A DNA stretch of 64,000 nt, taken from contig OZ023273.1 in assembly GCA_964007475.1 (NCBI GenBank), forward strand, positions 52,563,257-52,627,256, given 5' to 3'. The DNA is from Hybos culiciformis. Its lineage: Eukaryota; Arthropoda; Insecta; Diptera; Hybotidae. This document shows, in pieces, positions 13,313-24,639 of the stretch; position 1 is the first letter of the stretch; each line of letters begins with the position of its first letter. The position numbers and the translations under genes are program-made. The notes beneath the pieces are model-generated. The model saw only the letters and a list, made by a program, of their open reading frames with translations. It was not told the DNA's origin and made no database searches.

Positions 13313-13555
13313 TTTATCCCCCTATAACATAGTACTTTTATAACGCGTTTTCATGTTCCTCTTACAGCACGTGTTTGGCCCCATATAACGCGCGGATTTC
13401 CCACTTTATATTTCTGTACTGTGAAATTTATAATTATTTGTACAGTTCTTAACCAATTTCGCCTAGTATATACATAAAGCGTCATACGAGCATTCTCGTA
13501 CAACACGTTTTTTATAACGCGGAACTAATCTATCGTGTTATATGGGGATTACTAT
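13313..13555. mobile_element. pogo/Tigger-like MITE remnant
   Basis: The left end reads ATCCCCCTATAACATAGTAC and the right end read inward is TAGTAATCCCCATATAACAC, followed in both arms by TTATAACGCG or CGCGTTATAA words. CCCCATATAAC...CGCGTTATA ends resemble pogo/Tigger-type Tc1-mariner MITEs common in insects. There is no ORF. Its left end abuts the target duplication of the hAT copy, so the hAT probably inserted into the terminus of this older MITE. Confidence 0.5.
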
Positions 13556-14773
13556 AAATGTTGCACTGGTTGTGTAATAAATTATCCATAAGAACTCTAT
13601 TTTAACCTTAAATTATAATTGAATTAATTTTTTTTTAACTTATCTTAATCACTTCTATATATATTTATCATCAATTTCAATTCAATGGCTTAATAAAAAT
13701 ATTTATATTTAATGAAGCAACTTCTATATTATGTATATAAAAATATTTATAAACATTCAATTTAAGGTAAATAAATAATAAATAATAATGAAAAAATTCA
13801 AAAACCATTATTAAAAGCGTTAGCTTAAAAATATCTCAAGTAAATAATTTTCTCATAAAACCAAAATGATTATTCTTTAGAAATTTTGTAAAAAAAAAAA
13901 AGTCAAAAAATGGAATTAGTGAACGTATTATCTTAATGTTATTTTACAAGATGAAAATAATGAAGAAGGAAAAATTAAAGAAATATATATATTATATTTT
14001 TTTTTATATAAATATGTATATTATGTATATGTGTAAAACTGTGGCCCTACTTTTAATATAAAAAATTATTTCCAGAAAAAATAATAAATCTTATCAATGT
14101 CATTTATAAAACAAAAAAAAATAACAAGGACTGTTATATATGAATATAAAATCTTACCTATATTATTACTATTCCATTAATATAAAACACAGAGATACAT
14201 GTAGTTCGAAAGTATATTTTAGAAAGGTTGAAAATTGATAGTTTTATATATAGTTTACGTGATACAGTTTTGAGTTTCATTAGAGTATTATAAAACGTCA
14301 GATAAAAATAATGTAGACCAAAGGGGATATTTTCCGAAATCCTATTCTATACATATACTAATAGAAAACTGTTTGAAATTTCCACCAATTCTCAATTTTC
14401 ATTGTACCTACCTATACGTTAATAAAAAAAACTTTTTATTTAAAAAGAAAAACTAAGTTTTCTAAGACCTAAAAGTTGAACGAACAATCTTGAACTTTGA
14501 AAGGTACATGAATTTCAACGTTTTTTTATTTGTTTACCTTCGTTTGGGCTTGACAAATCAACCATATTAATATAAATATTAACTTATGTACAAAACATGA
14601 AATCTACGAAGAGATGTTAAGAAAACAGAAGTTAAATGCTTAATGTCGTTGTCGGTTCATAAAAAAATTTTTTTTTTCAAATGTTAAAAAGAGTTTCTAA
14701 TTACTAAAAAAAACTTTAGCGAATAAATTTAAAAAAAAATTCATTAAATGAAACATATTATAAATTTAATTAA

Positions 14774-14862
14774 GCTATGGTTTCCTATTAAAACGGTGCC
14801 GTAAAATAGCGGCCGTAATATTACGTTGAACATTGGACGTAATATAACGGCCGTCCATAGCT
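14774..14862. mobile_element. Small hairpin MITE flanked by TTAA
   Basis: GCTATGG at the left and CCATAGC at the right enclose a palindrome, GCGGCCGTAATATTACGT against ACGTAATATAACGGCCG, with a 10-base loop (about 14808-14853). TTAA occurs immediately outside both ends (14770-14773 and 14863-14866), as for piggyBac-like MITEs, although TTAA is common by chance here. It lies 160 bp from the Oamb start-exon donor. Confidence 0.55.
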
Positions 14863-15028
14863 TTAAATGTTATCAATCAATTAAGTTTCTACATACATTT
14901 GTTGAATTAAAATAAAAATTCAATTTTTAGAAACATGAATGCACTTAATAAACCTCAAACTTTCGATGTATAAACACAGAAAATTTTAAATTATTTAAAC
15001 ATCAAAAAAAAAAAATCAATAAACTTAC

Positions 15029-15280
15029 CTTGAATACTTCCCATGTCGCTGAAAATGGAAGAACAGCTAAACCGACTAATAAATCGGCTACAGCTAAATT
15101 GACTATAAAAAAATTTGTAACACTACGTAATTTATTTGAACAAAATACAGCTGCAATAACTAAACAGTTTCCCACTATTACTAATATGTTTATGAATTCG
15201 AGAACAGCTAATGATATTAGGCTTCCTGGTTCCGTCCAATTAACAGATTCTATCAAATGAGCACACTCTGTTTCATTCAT
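15029..15280 (-). CDS. Oamb: Oamb start exon: N-terminus, TM1, TM2 of octopamine receptor
   Basis: The exon encodes 84 codons from [15 protein letters not shown] to SATWEVFK and ends exactly at a phase-0 donor (AAG|GTAAGT). N2-E-T and N14-W-T are N-glycosylation sequons in the extracellular tail. TM1 is about 21-46 with the GNCLV motif, and TM2 about 55-79 with LAVADLLVG. From memory the Drosophila OAMB protein also starts MNETEC and is almost identical through TM2. The start is supported by an in-frame TAA four codons upstream in the leader and by A at -3 (CACC before ATG). The product is the plasma-membrane octopamine receptor of neurons and oviduct. Exon 1420-1656 continues it, spaced by a 13.4-kb intron. 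The complementary open frame at 15030-15260 is a shadow. Confidence 0.95.
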
Positions 15281-15320
15281 GGTGATACTTTAATGAGGGA
15301 TGAATGAGTATATTCACCAT
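15281..15320 (-). promoter_or_regulatory. Oamb 5' UTR part of start exon with overlapping uORF
   Basis: The acceptor TTTTTTTTGCAG ends at 15321, and the exon opens with ATGGTGAATATACTC. That upstream ATG heads a 15-codon frame ending in a TGA that overlaps the receptor ATG by 8 nt in another frame. If the exon 15868-16172 is spliced on, the same frame is extended to 31 codons from a stronger ATG. Such an overlapping uORF would be expected to lower receptor translation. The splice junction is inferred from sequence only. Confidence 0.7.
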
Positions 15321-15867
15321 CTGCAAAAAAAAATACAAAATTTTTTTTACTAAAAAAAAATATATGTTATATGAAATAACTTTTAGATCAAAATAAATAT
15401 TAACTTTATCACTTTCTATATATGTGTATACATAACTATGTGAAACAAACACAAAAGCATACATTTTGTTCAGAAAGCCAAAGTAAATGAATTTATGAAA
15501 ATAAAAATTAAATTTAAAATGAAAACATATTTAAAATATAACTTTAATCCGAACCAAAAGATAATGAAATGCACTCTAGATTTTTTTTCCAAAATTATTT
15601 AAATAAATCATAATTCTTATATATGGAAGGCATGAAGTATTATGAATTAAGTTCATTAATTCTATGTTTTATTCTTATTTTTTTTATCTCAAGGTTTATA
15701 TGGAATTGAATGATTAAATATAAAAGTTTAAAAACAAAAAAAGAAAAAAAAATAACAAAAAAATTGTATAATCAATGAAAAATTTTTAGAATATTTATAA
15801 TCCAAACCTTTCTAAACAAAATTGATTACATTTTTATAAAGAAAAAGAAAGAATGAAAAATTCTTAC
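15321..15867 (-). other. Probable Oamb leader intron (547 bp)
   Basis: The segment is bounded by a GTAAGAA donor (15867-15861) and a TTTTTTTTGCAG acceptor (15332-15321). The content is AT-rich with no repeat family or ORF of note. It is an intron only if the proposed leader exon is real. Confidence 0.55.
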
Positions 15868-16172
15868 CGATGGTAATTTAGAAGGAGATAACGATGAAAA
15901 ATTATTTTCATCCATGATGATTTTGATTTTTAGTCCATTTGTGAGCCATTCAAGCTTACAATTTAATTTATATGAATTAGATTGGTTAAACTTTGAGTTT
16001 TCCTTTTCATTTTAATTAAATGTTTATGCAAAAAAAAATAAATAAAAATAAAAATAAAATAAAGCTTTTCCTTTATTTATATAAAAGTTAAAATCTTTGA
16101 AATGAGGTCATCACTGTTTTTAACACTTCATTTAATTTTGTTTAGCGTTCTTCATTAATTTTTGCGAAATTC
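15868..16172 (-). promoter_or_regulatory. Candidate untranslated leader exon of Oamb with several uORFs
   Basis: The segment is bounded by a strong acceptor (a T run, then TTATCTTTCCAG, with AG at 16174-16173) and a consensus donor (TCG|GTAAGAA). It contains several short ATG-started frames: 7 codons beginning MKNAKQN, 3 codons (MKC), 7 codons (MTSFQRF), 15 codons (MKRKTQSL...) and 13 codons (MAHKWTK...). The last ATG of note (15915, context ATC ATG G) runs in frame across the proposed splice into the uORF that overlaps the receptor start. No receptor-frame coding is present. The splice sites are convincing, but there is no transcript evidence, and other leader exons may exist. Confidence 0.5.
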
Positions 16173-19100
16173 CTGGAAAGATAAGAATTAAAAAAAAAAA
16201 CTGTAAATTATTTTAGAATTCAATTACATAGAGGAAAAGTCAAATAAATTTTTGTATAATGTTTTCGATTAGGTAAAGAAAACAAATTATTGTGACATTA
16301 TAATATTTAAACAAGTTTTTAACCAAATAGAATCTTTGACAATAAATTAAGTTCAACAATTTATTATAAGATGATAATGAACTTACTGTATTGCTATATA
16401 CAGGCTTTATATTTTAAAAACATTCTCAACATTTGCAATATTACTGTAATTGTTGGAACATCATCTCTAGGATTGAATTAGTCTTTTACGCAAGTACACA
16501 ATTTTGATTACAATCCATTCTCAAACCTCGGCCGTAATCCTTCAGAATGGTAGGAAAATTTTTAATTTTTTACTCATAAGCCTATTTTCATCAAAACCCT
16601 TTTTTATTTCTCAGTCTGAATCCTTGGGAACTAGGCTAAATGTTTTTGAATTCCTCACCACCAAATTTTATCGAAACTTTGTTTTTAAAGTTCAAAACTT
16701 CAGTGAACTGCAGAACTCCTAATCGTGAAGTACCCTTTCTTATTTTTTCAATTCAATAACAATGGATTTCCTATTTTGACGAATAATTACAACTATTTTA
16801 GTGTGGCACGAACAGAAAGACAAATCGTCAAAAAGATAATCCGTATTTTTCCAATTCTTTTTTTTTATTAAAGGCTTAGAAAACTAATTATTCTGTATAA
16901 TTTCTAGTTCATATACCCAATCCACAAAAAAAATTCAGCGATCCAAGAGTTATTATTCTCATAAGGTTTAAATACATTTTCTATCATCGAAAATTCGAAA
17001 CTAGATTGTACATTGACGATAAAATTTAATTTATTTTAAGTTTTTGCCCAGTAACGATGAATACTGTTAACACAGTGTTATTGCTAGTTTAACAAACGCA
17101 CAGAAAAAAAATTGAAATAAAATACAAAACGATGTCGTGTACACTTGACATTAAAAATTACATACTTTTAATATGCCTGTTTAATGATATTTCATGCAAA
17201 TTAAAATATGAATAAAATTTCACTTAAAAAAAATTTTAGTTTTCTAGAAAATTCTTCATTATAAAATACCATTCTAATCAAATTAACTGAGGTACCTATT
17301 CCTTCTTCGTAAATGGAATTAAAAAATAAACATTTCACATTCATAAATGTTGCAACAAAGTCTGGCGGACACTGCATATTCACTAGTTGGCATTTGAAAT
17401 TCAATATGTTAAAGAACGGCACATAAATACACTTAACGAAACTCCAATCACATTCAAGCTACACTTCTAAGAATAAAATTTTCTTATTCCAAATTTTTTC
17501 AATTATTTTTCCAAGTTTTATTCCTGCTATAATGACGTAGAATTAAGTAGAGTTTTCTTTTCAACTCTAAATAAACATGTTTATGAGAACAGTTTAAAAA
17601 ATAGAACAAAAAACTAAGAAAGCGCGAAATAGTTTATTAATGAATTTTCGTCACGAAATTTTATTCTATTTTTTTTTTAAGTTTATTATTTTGTATCGTA
17701 GGTACATATACAACATAAAAAAATGTCAAACCATTAAATCTAACCAAAAAATAATAAGTAATACACATTAAATTTTATATAGTTTCCAGATACGGTTAAT
17801 AAATCGATAAATTGTGGTATAAAATAAATAGAGGTAAATATACAGATATGTTATTTGTTTTACAGGTGTAGTAAAGGTATATAATAATAATACGTATACA
17901 TTATATTGAATGGAAAAAATATATCGTTTTGGAAAAAAAAAAGTTCAATAACAAATCCTTAATTACACTTTTTAGTATTTTTCTTCTTTATTTTTTGTAA
18001 AAAAAAAAAGACAAAATTATTATTTTTAGAAAATTATTTTCCGAATGTGTAGGTACATAAGTTTTTTTTCCCTATTTGCCCACTATAAAAAAAATAAAAG
18101 AAATCCAGGTAAACTACGTGTGCAACAATTTAACAGAATTTTTTAAATGATTTATTTTATTTGTAAAACAACGTAAATTGTTTCTCAATGGACTAGTTCT
18201 TGGGGGAAAAAAATCCCTTTTTAAAACTTTGACATACATTGAACACATGTATTGGGTAAAGAAAATTATCGAAAAAATAAAAAAAATGTTTTACAACATT
18301 GAAGTAAAATCGGAAAAACTGTCGTATAAATTATGAAAGAATCTTTTGTTTGACGCATTTTTGTTTTTTTTTTTTTTTGACTTTTTGTCCTTTATACTCC
18401 TTTTTGTCATTTTCTTCGTCAATACTAATTCCAGGATTCTGTTATATGTGTACATTACATATATAATTAATTTTTTTATACCCCATTCATTTTCTTTCAA
18501 ATCACTTTCAATTTCAACAGAGCTAAAGCGCTGTAAATTCGTGCCTTTTATTGTTTCCTAACAACTGGAATTTTATTATTATTTTCTGCCAACCATGTAG
18601 GTAAACATTATTTATATATAAAAAGAAGATTAGACAAAATTTCATTGGAAAATTTTCCTAAACCGAATTAAATGCTCGCACTTTTTGTCAAAAACATAAA
18701 ACATATATATAATGTTTAACAAGAATTATAATAAAGTTAATTAAAGCATATTTACCCACAAAAAAAAAAAAGATGATACAGCAAGATTGTTAAGACTTTT
18801 TGTTATAATTCTGAAGACCTACTTTTGGGTGGCAAACAAGCGTTTTTAATTATTTCATTTTTCCAATTCACAGAAATTCAAAAGCAAGAAAAAAAAATTA
18901 GGTATATACTCACTTTTTATGTCTAAAACGTAAACATTTTTCAAAATATTTATAAATAAGTAATTTTTTTTATTTTCCACCTTGGCATTCTTCAAATTAA
19001 ATAAAATAAAGATATGTGTAGTGTATACATGTATAATATATAAATGCTGCATATTTAACTTACAAGAATTTAAATTTTTATTATATAACAGACGTACAAG

Positions 19101-19847
19101 TAAATAAAAACGATAGAAAGATGGATTTATACATGAAAAAAGCATATTTTTTTGTCTATTCTTTTAAATAATTAATTAATTATTTTTTTTTTTTAAACAT
19201 TTATATATTTATATTTATTTATACTTATATGAAAAACTTTTCTATGGTACAACATAATGTAATTTTCTTCCAAAAATGGTTTTAATAAAAAAAAACCAAA
19301 AAGATGAATAAAAAATAAAAATTTATTTTTCTCTCTTTTAAAATAATAATAATAATAACATTCATTTGACAGTATTTTTCTATATGGTTTAAGTGGTTCT
19401 GATTAAAAACAAAAACTCATTAAACCTTATTTATTATTATTTTTATTTAATGAGATTACAAAATGACAAGAAAATTATTTTATATTATAATATAATTATG
19501 TTTTCAAACTTAAATTTCATTATAGAAACAAAAAAAAAACATATATGTAAGTACGTCGTACAAATAAACTTAAATTCATGTTTGTTTTCCATATGGTATA
19601 CTATATTCTGACTCTTATATGCTATTATTAAAAAATAAACGAAGAGATATTATTTAATTTGTTGACAAGAATGCGCATAATATTATTACTACACTGCATA
19701 ATGAATATTGTCGTTAAAAACAATGTTGCCAAATACATATGTAAATGTATATAATTAAGAAATAATTAATTTTGATAAATTAGTTTTTAAATGTTCACCA
19801 GGGAAAACGTAATGTCTAAATTATTGACATACCCAGTTACACATTAA
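16173..19847. other. AT-rich DNA, 5' Oamb intron or intergenic
   Basis: No gene is recognised. Two patches have more balanced composition and longer open frames (16440-16740 and 17200-17470, the latter with CCGCCAGACTTTGTTGCAAC on the minus strand), but their translations match nothing I know. The rest is homopolymer-rich DNA. Confidence 0.6.
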
Positions 19848-19862
19848 TAAAAAACACACGAA

Positions 19863-20030
19863 GCAGTCATAGAACTGCCTACAGAAGTTTATACTTAAGA
19901 TTTAAACTATGAAATAACAGTGGCTACAAATAATGGACTGCTTTTGGACTGATGGACTGATTTTTATTTTAATTTACATTTTGTACTGAGCAGCCCATCA
20001 TTTGTAGCTACTGTTATTCATAGTTTTTAA
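19863..20030. repeat. Hairpin MITE copy in left arm (GCAGTCATAG family)
   Basis: It begins GCAGTCATAGAACTGCCTAC and continues to an internal hairpin in which TGGCTACAAATAATGGACTGC pairs with GCAGCCCATCATTTGTAGC. The distal inverted end present in the complete copy at 43238-43407 is missing here. The same segment recurs inverted in the right arm (ending 25158) and in its tandem duplicate (ending 25692). Confidence 0.75.
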
Positions 20031-21233
20031 ATTTTTTTCATAATAATTAGTTTTTTTGAGATATTTAAACAAACCAAAATGTTTTTATCAGCCACTAATT
20101 TATTATTTTTTATACATATTCTATTTTTGAAGCAAAACACAGAGCTAAGTAAAATTGTAGCAAATTTGGTTCAAAAAAATTTGCAAATTAGGCGCTCTTT
20201 GATTTTTTTATTTTAATTTATATAAATGGAAAAAACTTTTAATTAATAAATAGTGTTTTATAATTTTATAATACATATTATAAAATTAAAATGTAGCTAA
20301 AAACTTATTTGAGAACTTAGTTGAAAACTGTATAATTTCATATATGAATTAATGCAATTGAATATTGCTATAAAATGGATGTAAAAAATATTGGAAACGT
20401 TCACAGATGCATAAATTTAAGTATCGAGATGCTATTTCTTTTTAAAAATTTAATTGTGAAAAAAAAACTATCCTATTCAGAAATCAGTTTTTTAATAGCG
20501 AGTTGAATGAACTATTTTTCAATATTGTCTTATTTTCACAATAGAATTAACATAATCTTGTGATCATTCATAAAAAATTTAGACACCAGATAATAGGTAT
20601 ATCACTAAAGTCCCAACTAATTTTCAAACATGTTTTACCACTTACTATGACAAGACAGTTATATGTATATATGTATTTAAACAAGCATTTGTTAATCCTG
20701 TTGTAGTTAATAAGATAATAAACGCTAAAAAAAGTACGAATTTCCCGGGAGAAAAATAAGTAAGAAAAGTGATCACATTTCATTTCATGTTTCATGTTTT
20801 TATTTTATTTTTTTTACAGAGATCATGTAACCACTAAAGTTATAAACATTATATCCTATAAAACAAATTTATAATATTGGACGCACTAAACTCGTTACAA
20901 ATAATTTTATTAAAGCCTTGAGAAACAACATAGGTATATTTTGGCATTGATAGTATAGATATCGATCAAATAATTTATCATTATAGGTTTTCCCGGCTCA
21001 AAATATGCAAAAAAAAAATTTTTTAAAATAGGTAGCTCTGGTGAAATAAAGATTACCAGACCAAAAATTTTGGGTAGGAATTCATAATTATCGTACACTT
21101 TTTTAATTTCAAATATATGTATATATAGGGCCCAATATTACAAGCAAAAAAATTACATATTCTACCAATAAAAAAATTATGTTCAAAAAAATTAAAAATT
21201 ATTATGTTCAAAAAAATTTAAAAAAAAATGTAT

Positions 21234-21305
21234 TCATTGGGGGGAATCGAACCTGACACCTTCACTCTTATAGTCCGATGTTCTAGCCACCAAGCCATGT
21301 AGCCC
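21234..21305 (-). repeat. tRNA-like SINE head (left arm)
   Basis: On the minus strand, GGGCTACATGGCTTGGTGG contains an A box (TGGCTTGGTGG), followed 35 nt later by a perfect B box core (GGTTCGATTCC). The length (72 nt) and order are tRNA-like, but the T and acceptor stems do not pair well and the 3' body runs into T-rich repeats with GAACATAA. I call it a tRNA-derived SINE or pseudogene rather than a functional tRNA. Confidence 0.65.
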
Positions 21306-22256
21306 ATATGATTTTGCATTTCTAAAATATAATAAAAAAATTCTAATAAACCATTCATTTTTTTTTTTTTTTTATTTATTTGGAACAAGAAAAACTATTA
21401 ATTTTCTCCATCAGTCAGTACCAATAAATTTTAGGGACGGGGGGGAGTAAGGGGACCCCCGCTCGCCCTCGTCTTTAAGGTCATACCAGTACCCACTAAC
21501 AAAAAAAACAATTTTTGTCTTATTACTTGTAGAAATCATTTTATTATGTAAAAAAAATTTCAAATATTAAAAAAAAAAACAAATCATAATTGGGTTCGAA
21601 CCTGGCACCTTCAGACTTTTTTTATTCAAAAATTAAATATTCTAAAATAATTATAATTTCTTGATATATATTTAGAAAAATAATAATTCCATACAATGTT
21701 ACACTTTGTTGCTCAAATAAATAGTAGTTTTTGGTCAGTTTTCTCAAAATAACCAACTTATCAATGTCATTGAAGGAAAACTGGATGATTTAATAATAAA
21801 GTCATTGAAATATAAGTAAAATAAATATGTGGAAAAAAAATTAATTATTTTGCATTTGCCCACATCTTAAATTTTTACACAAAATTTATACTTAGATTTT
21901 AAAATTGTTTTTAAGAAAATCTATATTCAAATAAGGAAATTTAGAATATAAGTTTTGTGTATTAATGCAATTATTTTATTAAAACATATATTATGTAATA
22001 TCAATATTTTTTAGTAAGTAATTATAGGCGCAATGCCAATGTCAAAAAATTTTTTTTTAATAAAATTTAATTTTTAATACTATTAAGATTAAAAAAATGT
22101 TCAAAAATCATAATTTTATTATAATTTATAATGTTAAATACGGTGTAAATATTTTTTTAATTAATTATTAGCTAATTATTAATTATTAATTATTCCAAAA
22201 TCATAACGAATAATGAATTAAATATTAAAGTTGTATATATTAAGTAATTTTTTTTT

Positions 22257-22702
22257 ACCAAAACGAAGTACAGATACTTAAATTAAGAGAAAAATTTTAA
22301 CTTTAAAAATTATGACGCTTTACGGAAATTAATTAGATCAATCTGCAAAAATTAATTGACCAATTTATTATCTCTCCCTCTTTGGTATTTTGTATTTGGC
22401 GTAACTACATTATTATGTTAAAAAAATTAAAAAAAAAAAAAATTTTCATAAAATTCTCAGTATCGGGGGATCGAACTTGGCACCTTCAGAATTGTAATCC
22501 GATATTTTATCCACTCAGCCATATTGCCCTTATGATTTCAGCTTTCTAAAATAACATAAAAGAGCACTTGTCTTCTTTAATAATTAAAATCCCTGGAATT
22601 TATTTTAAAAATTTCTCTCTTATTTCATTCCACTAATCGTATTCATGAACCCGTTTATTTCATTCCACTAACCGTATTCATGAACCTTAAAGAACAAAGC
22701 AG
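22257..22702. repeat. Spacer repeat unit, copy 1 (with tRNA-like head)
   Basis: The spacer between the inverted arms recurs as a direct repeat at 27043-27471, starting ACCAAAACGAAGTACAG in both. It includes a minus-strand tRNA-like piece at 22460-22529 (A box TGGCTGAGTGG, B box AGTTCGATCCC) and a 31-bp local duplication (ATTCCACTAATCGTATTCAT, then ATTCCACTAACCGTATTCAT). Confidence 0.85.
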
Positions 22703-23719
22703 AATTTTTGAAGCCTTTGGAATTGTGCACTTTTTTTTAAAACTATGAATTATTCTTAAATCGTTATAGGTTTTATTCAAATTTAATTACTTAATATATA
22801 CAACTTTAATATTTAATTCATTATTCGTTATGATTTTGGAATTATTAGCTAATAATTAATTAAAAAAATATTTACACCGTATTTAACATTATAAATTATA
22901 ATAAAATTATGATTTTTGAACATTTTTTTAATCTTAATAGTATTAAAAATTAAATTTTATTAAAAAAAATTTTTTTGACATTGGCATTGCGCCTATAATT
23001 AGGTACTTACTAAAAAATATTGATATTACATATATATATATGGCTTTAATAAAATAATTGCATTAATACACAAAACTTATATTCTAAATTTCCTTATTTG
23101 AATATAGATTTTCTTAAAAACAATTTTAAAATCTAAGTATAAATTTTGTGTAAAAATTTAAGATGTGGGCAAATGCAAAATAATTAATTTTTTTTCCACA
23201 TATTTATTTTACTTATATTTCAATGACTTTATTATTAAATCATCCAGTTTTCCTTCAATGACATTGATAAGTTGGTTATTTTGAGAAAACTGACCAAAAA
23301 CTAATATTTATTTGAGCAACAAAGTGTAACATTGTATGGAATTATTATTTTTCTAAATGTATATCAAGAAATTATAATTATTTTAGAATATTTAATTTTT
23401 GAAAAAAAAGAGTCTGAAGGTGCCAGGTTTGAACCCAATTATGATTTGTTTTTTTTTTAATATTTGAATTTTTTTTACATAATAAAATGATTTCTACAAG
23501 TAATAAGACAAAAATTGTTTTTTTGTTAGTGGGTACTGGTATGACCTAAAAGACGAGGGCGAACGGGGGTCCCCTTACTCCCCCCCGTCCCTAAAATTTA
23601 TTGGTACTGACTGATGGAGAAAATTAATAGTTTTTCTTGTTCCAAATAAATAAAAAAAAAAAAAAAATGAATGGTTTATTAGAATTTTTTTATTATATTT
23701 TAGAAATGCAAAATCATAT

Positions 23720-23791
23720 GGGCTACATGGCTTGGTGGCTAGAACATCGGACTATAAGAGTGAAGGTGTCAGGTTCGATTCCCCCCAATGA
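23720..23791 (+). repeat. tRNA-like SINE head (right arm)
   Basis: Reverse-complement counterpart of 21234-21305, with the same A box (TGGCTTGGTGG) and B box (GGTTCGATTCC). Downstream lie T runs with GAACATAA words. A shorter piece of a related head (CTGAAGGTGCCAGG) is at 23413-23445 and, inverted, at 21590-21620. Confidence 0.65.
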
Positions 23792-24639
23792 ATACATTTT
23801 TTTTTAAATTTTTTTGAACATAATAATTTTTAATTTTTTTGAACATAATTTTTTTATTGGTAGAATATGTAATTTTTTTGCTTGTAATATTGGGCCCTAT
23901 ATATACATATATTTGAAATTAAAAAAGTGTACGATAATTATGAATTCCTATTCAAAATTTTTGGTCTGGTAATCTTTATTTCACCAGAGCTACCTATTTT
24001 AAAAAATTTTTTTTTTGCATATTTTGAGCCGGGAAAACCTATAATGATAAATTATTTGATCGATATCTATACTATCAATGCCAAAATATACCTATGTTGT
24101 TTCTCAAGGCTTTAATAAAATTATTTGTAACGAGTTTAGTGCGTCCAATATTATAAATTTGTTTTATAGGATATAATGTTTATAACTTTAGTGGTTACAT
24201 GATCTCTGTAAAAAAAATAAAACAAAAACATGAAACACGAAATGAAATGTGATCACTTTTCTTACTTATTTTTCTCCCGGGAAATTCGTACTTTTTTTAG
24301 CGTTTATTATCTTATTAACTACAACAGGATTAACAAATGCTTGTTTAAAAATATAAACATATAACTGTCTTGTCATAGTAAGTGGTAAAACATGTTTGAA
24401 AATTAGTTGGGACTTTAGTGATATACCTATTATCCGGTGTCTAAATTTTTTATGAATGATCACAAGATTATGTTAATTCTATTGTGAAAATAAGACAATA
24501 TTGAAAAATAGTTCATTCAACTCGCTATTAAAAACTGATTTCTGAATAGGATAGTTTTTTTTTCACAATTAAATTTTTAAAAAGAAATAGCATCTCGATA
24601 CTTAAATTTATGCATCTGTGAACGTTTCCAATATTTTTT

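Larger units (their letters stand above)
1657..15028 (-). other. Oamb intron, 13.4 kb, between TM2 and TM3 exons
   Basis: The intron is bounded by donor GTAAGT (15028-15023) and acceptor AG (1658-1657), in phase 0. The sequence is A+T-rich. Outside the repeats listed separately (3038-3190, 6431-6876, 8157-9286, 12568-13312, 13313-13555, 14774-14862), the stretches 1660-3030, 3200-6430, 6880-8150, 9300-12560 and 13560-14770 contain only homopolymers, short simple repeats and unstructured AT-rich DNA. I find no further receptor exon in it. The short ORFs in these stretches lack recognisable domains and are rich in Phe, Ile, Lys and Tyr, as expected from AT-rich noise. Confidence 0.88.

Noticed and set aside
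15030..15260. Plus-strand 76-codon ORF
   Set aside because: Antisense shadow of the Oamb start exon.
17201..17422. Minus-strand ORF with mixed residues (QCPPDFVATFMNVKC) as a possible exon
   Set aside because: No recognised family, no splice or start context and a low-complexity C-terminal half; left as unassigned DNA.
21234..21305. Functional tRNA gene
   Set aside because: A and B boxes are good, but T-stem and acceptor pairing fail and the sequence is part of duplicated repeat DNA.
20568..24463. Paired identical ORFs (20910-21098 and 23927-24115) as a conserved gene duplicate
   Set aside because: They sit on the arms of the inverted repeat and span a satellite unit and homopolymers; no codon bias or domain.
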